Assembly: GCA_028698525.1 (NCBI GenBank)
Contig: JAQVDB010000020.1
Coordinates: 1-34,655 of the forward strand
Direction: 5' to 3'
DNA from: Clostridia bacterium
GTDB lineage: Bacteria > Bacillota > Clostridia > JAQVDB01
DNA: 34,655 nucleotides
Part shown: in pieces, positions 33,132 through 34,655 of the stretch
Numbering within the stretch: the stretch's first letter is position 1
Layout: each line of letters starts with the position of its first letter
Program-made: the position numbers and the translations under genes
Notes under the pieces: model-generated
Databases searched by the model: none
Told to the model about the DNA's origin: nothing
Seen by the model: the letters and a program-made list of their open reading frames with translations, nothing else

Positions 33132-34229
33132 TTATACATTAAATCTGAACACAACTACATCTCCATCTTGCATCACGTAATCTTTTCCTTCAAGCCTTAT
33201 AAGTCCTTTATCTCTTGCGGCTGAATATGATCCACATTTTAGTAAGTTTTCATAGGAAATAACTTCAGCTCTTATAAAGCCTCTTTCAAAATCAGTATGA
33301 ATTTTCCCAGCAGCCTGAGGGGCTTTTGTTCCTTTCTTTATTGTCCAAGCTCGCACCTCTTTAGGACCTGCAGTGAGAAAGCTAATTAAGTCTAATAATT
33401 TGTAGCTAGCTTTTACCAGCCTGTCCAATCCAGATTGCTCAAGATTTAATTCTTTTAAAAACTCTTTTTTTTCACTTGGATCAAGTTGAGAAATTTCATC
33501 TTCAATTTTACCACATATATATATTAATTGTGAATCTTCTTGTTTAACGTATTTTTCTAGCATCTTATACTGTGAATTGTTTTGCACACCTTCTAATAAA
33601 TTTTCTTCACTGACATTGGCTACATATAGTACAGGCTTATAAGTCAATAAATTTAACTGTTTTACAAAATCTAAGTCTTCCTCAGGGAAACTTATATTTC
33701 TAGCGACATTGCCTGATTCAAGAGATTCTATAAGTTCAATAAGGATTTCAAGTTCTCTTTTGGCAATTTTATCACCGGATTTAGCAATCTTTTCAGTTTT
33801 TGCCCTTCGCCTTTGAAGTATTTCTAAATCTGAAAATATCAGTTCAAGGTTTATTGTTTCTATATCCCTCCCGGGATTTATGCTACCTTCCACATGTATA
33901 ATGTTGTCATCTGAAAAACAACGCACTACATGTACAATAGCTTCTACTTCTCGTATATGTGATAAAAACTTGTTTCCAAGTCCTTCACCTTTGCTTGCCC
34001 CTTTTACAAGACCTGCTATATCATAAAATTCTATAGTAGTAGGCGTTACTTTTTCGGGATGAACAAGCTGTGCAAGTTTGTCCAATCTCCCATCAGGGAC
34101 AGGAACTACACCTACGTTGGGGTCTATAGTACAAAAAGGATAATTAGCTGATTCAGCACCTGCTGCAGTCAGCGCATTGAAGATGGTGCTTTTACCTACA
34201 TTTGGGAGTCCTACTATTCCTAATTTCAT
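33132..34229 (-). CDS. ychF: Redox-regulated ATPase/GTPase YchF
   Basis: A P-loop NTPase of the Obg-like YchF/OLA1 group, 365 aa, ribosome-associated and ATP-preferring in studied members. G1 is GLPNVGKST at residues 7-15, the DIAG motif follows near 66, and NVSE is at the usual NxxE place that explains ATP use. A coiled-coil region lies in the middle and a TGS domain at the C-terminus ending DGDVVVFRFNV. An AAGGAAG site precedes the ATG. It is convergent with yunB (11 bases between stops); no strong terminator is seen in this gap. Confidence 0.96.
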   Translation of the reverse strand: MKLGIVGLPNVGKSTIFNALTAAGAESANYPFCTIDPNVGVVPVPDGRLDKLAQLVHPEKVTPTTIEFYDIAGLVKGASKGEGLGNKFLSHIREVEAIVHVVRCFSDDNIIHVEGSINPGRDIETINLELIFSDLEILQRRRAKTEKIAKSGDKIAKRELEILIELIESLESGNVARNISFPEEDLDFVKQLNLLTYKPVLYVANVSEENLLEGVQNNSQYKMLEKYVKQEDSQLIYICGKIEDEISQLDPSEKKEFLKELNLEQSGLDRLVKASYKLLDLISFLTAGPKEVRAWTIKKGTKAPQAAGKIHTDFERGFIRAEVISYENLLKCGSYSAARDKGLIRLEGKDYVMQDGDVVVFRFNV

Positions 34230-34299
34230 ATTCTGATCTTCCTTTCGTTACAAGTATGCAATAATTGTTTATAGTATATAAGTACTTATTCAATATTTG

Positions 34300-34535
34300 A
34301 TTTAAACTTTGTTAAGGGAGCATATAACCTGTAGCTGCGACTAATGTAGTGCACTGTACCATTGATATTTATATAATATAACGCACTAGATTGCGGAGCA
34401 AGGAAGGTATAATATATCTCCAGTATTGTTGTATTTTAAATATTGCAGTCTACGTAGGAACAACTGCTTGATGTTTTTTGCAAGCCAAATAAATTATACA
34501 TTATATGAACCGGTGCTGCAATAATACTTAAAAGT
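34300..34535 (-). repeat. Repeat copy D, inverted relative to the 13.5-14.2 kb array
   Basis: The gene-free stretch after ychF holds a copy in reverse complement. Read on the minus strand it has TATTATTGCAGCACCGGTTC (like the right outer-hairpin half of copy B), then TTCCTACGTAGAC, ATACCTTCC, TTGCTCCGCAATCTA, ATATTATATAAATA, ACTACATTA, GTCGCAGCTACAGGTT and AACAAAG, in the same order as copy A plus its hairpin module at 13557-13720. The second-module stem is kept with different bases. The small TGCTG hairpin is degenerate here. Confidence 0.8.
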
Positions 34536-34550
34536 TTATTCAGTTTATGC

Positions 34551-34579
34551 TTTATAAACATGATGATTTTAATTATAAT
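34551..34579 (+). promoter_or_regulatory. Putative promoter of the truncated right-end gene
   Basis: TTTATA at 34551-34556 and TATAAT at 34574-34579, spacer 17. The -35 is weak (4 of 6). Confidence 0.45.
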
Positions 34580-34620
34580 ATAGGTATGTTTATAATCAGT
34601 TTACAAGAAAGGAATATGAT

Positions 34621-34655
34621 ATGGATAAGATAAAGACACCTTCACAATCGCAACT
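34621..34655 (+). CDS. 5' end of a gene cut by the window edge, product unknown
   Basis: ATG at 34621 follows AAAGGAA at good spacing and opens an uninterrupted frame starting MDKIKTPSQSQ. Only eleven complete codons are in the window, too few to identify the protein. Confidence 0.5.
   Translation, partial: MDKIKTPSQSQ

Overview
The window is low-GC DNA from an endospore-forming member of the Bacillota, most likely class Clostridia. The evidence is a chromosomal run of recJ-apt-relA-dtd, tRNA-sensing T-box leaders, HemZ, and a large sporulation gene set (spoIVA, spoIIAA-spoIIAB-sigF, the spoVA operon, yunB). It reads as ordinary chromosome: there is no phage, plasmid or IS transposase gene and no CRISPR array. 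Most genes are on the + strand; only the PBP1A gene and ychF are on the - strand.

Layout. (1) 76-7954: a tightly packed run of recJ, apt, relA/spoT-type (p)ppGpp enzyme, dtd, an MBL-fold hydrolase and hemZ. (2) 7919-11297: a sigma-A promoter inside the end of hemZ, a T-box leader with a GAC (Asp) specifier, then hisS-aspS. (3) 11384-12120: a CsoR-type metal sensor and an RseC-like membrane redox protein. (4) 12144-13516: glyA with its own promoter and terminator. (5) 13522-14150: about 630 bp without a gene, filled by a mosaic of nested inverted repeats, related to a fourth copy in opposite orientation at 34300-34535. (6) 14154-16563: rarA and mnmA. (7) 16560-19706: sigma-A promoter, T-box leader with a TCC (Ser) specifier, a PLP aminotransferase and serA, read as a serine biosynthesis operon. 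(8) 19849-23529: spoIVA, a free-standing tRNA-Pro(GGG), a flavin-reductase-like protein, glycerate kinase and an unknown 74-aa gene. (9) 23562-29286: the sigF operon behind a good sigma-H promoter, then the spoVA operon, which also carries two unknown small ORFs and a dodecin. (10) 29298-34229: class A PBP, yunB, ychF. (11) 34230-34655: the inverted repeat copy and the first codons of one more gene.

Themes. Translation and amino-acid supply (hisS, aspS, glyA, serA, aminotransferase, dtd, mnmA, tRNA-Pro, ppGpp enzyme) dominate the left half. Forespore and spore-coat development dominates the right half. Serine, glycine and glycerate metabolism are linked through serA, glyA and glycerate kinase.

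The most unusual content is the repeat family. Its copies keep hairpins while changing the paired bases, including two fully compensated base-pair swaps between the 13.6 kb and 34.4 kb copies. One copy is interrupted by a 120-bp near-perfect palindrome flanked by an 8-bp repeat, as expected of a small non-autonomous mobile element. I could not run searches or folding, so family names rest on motifs, length and gene order.
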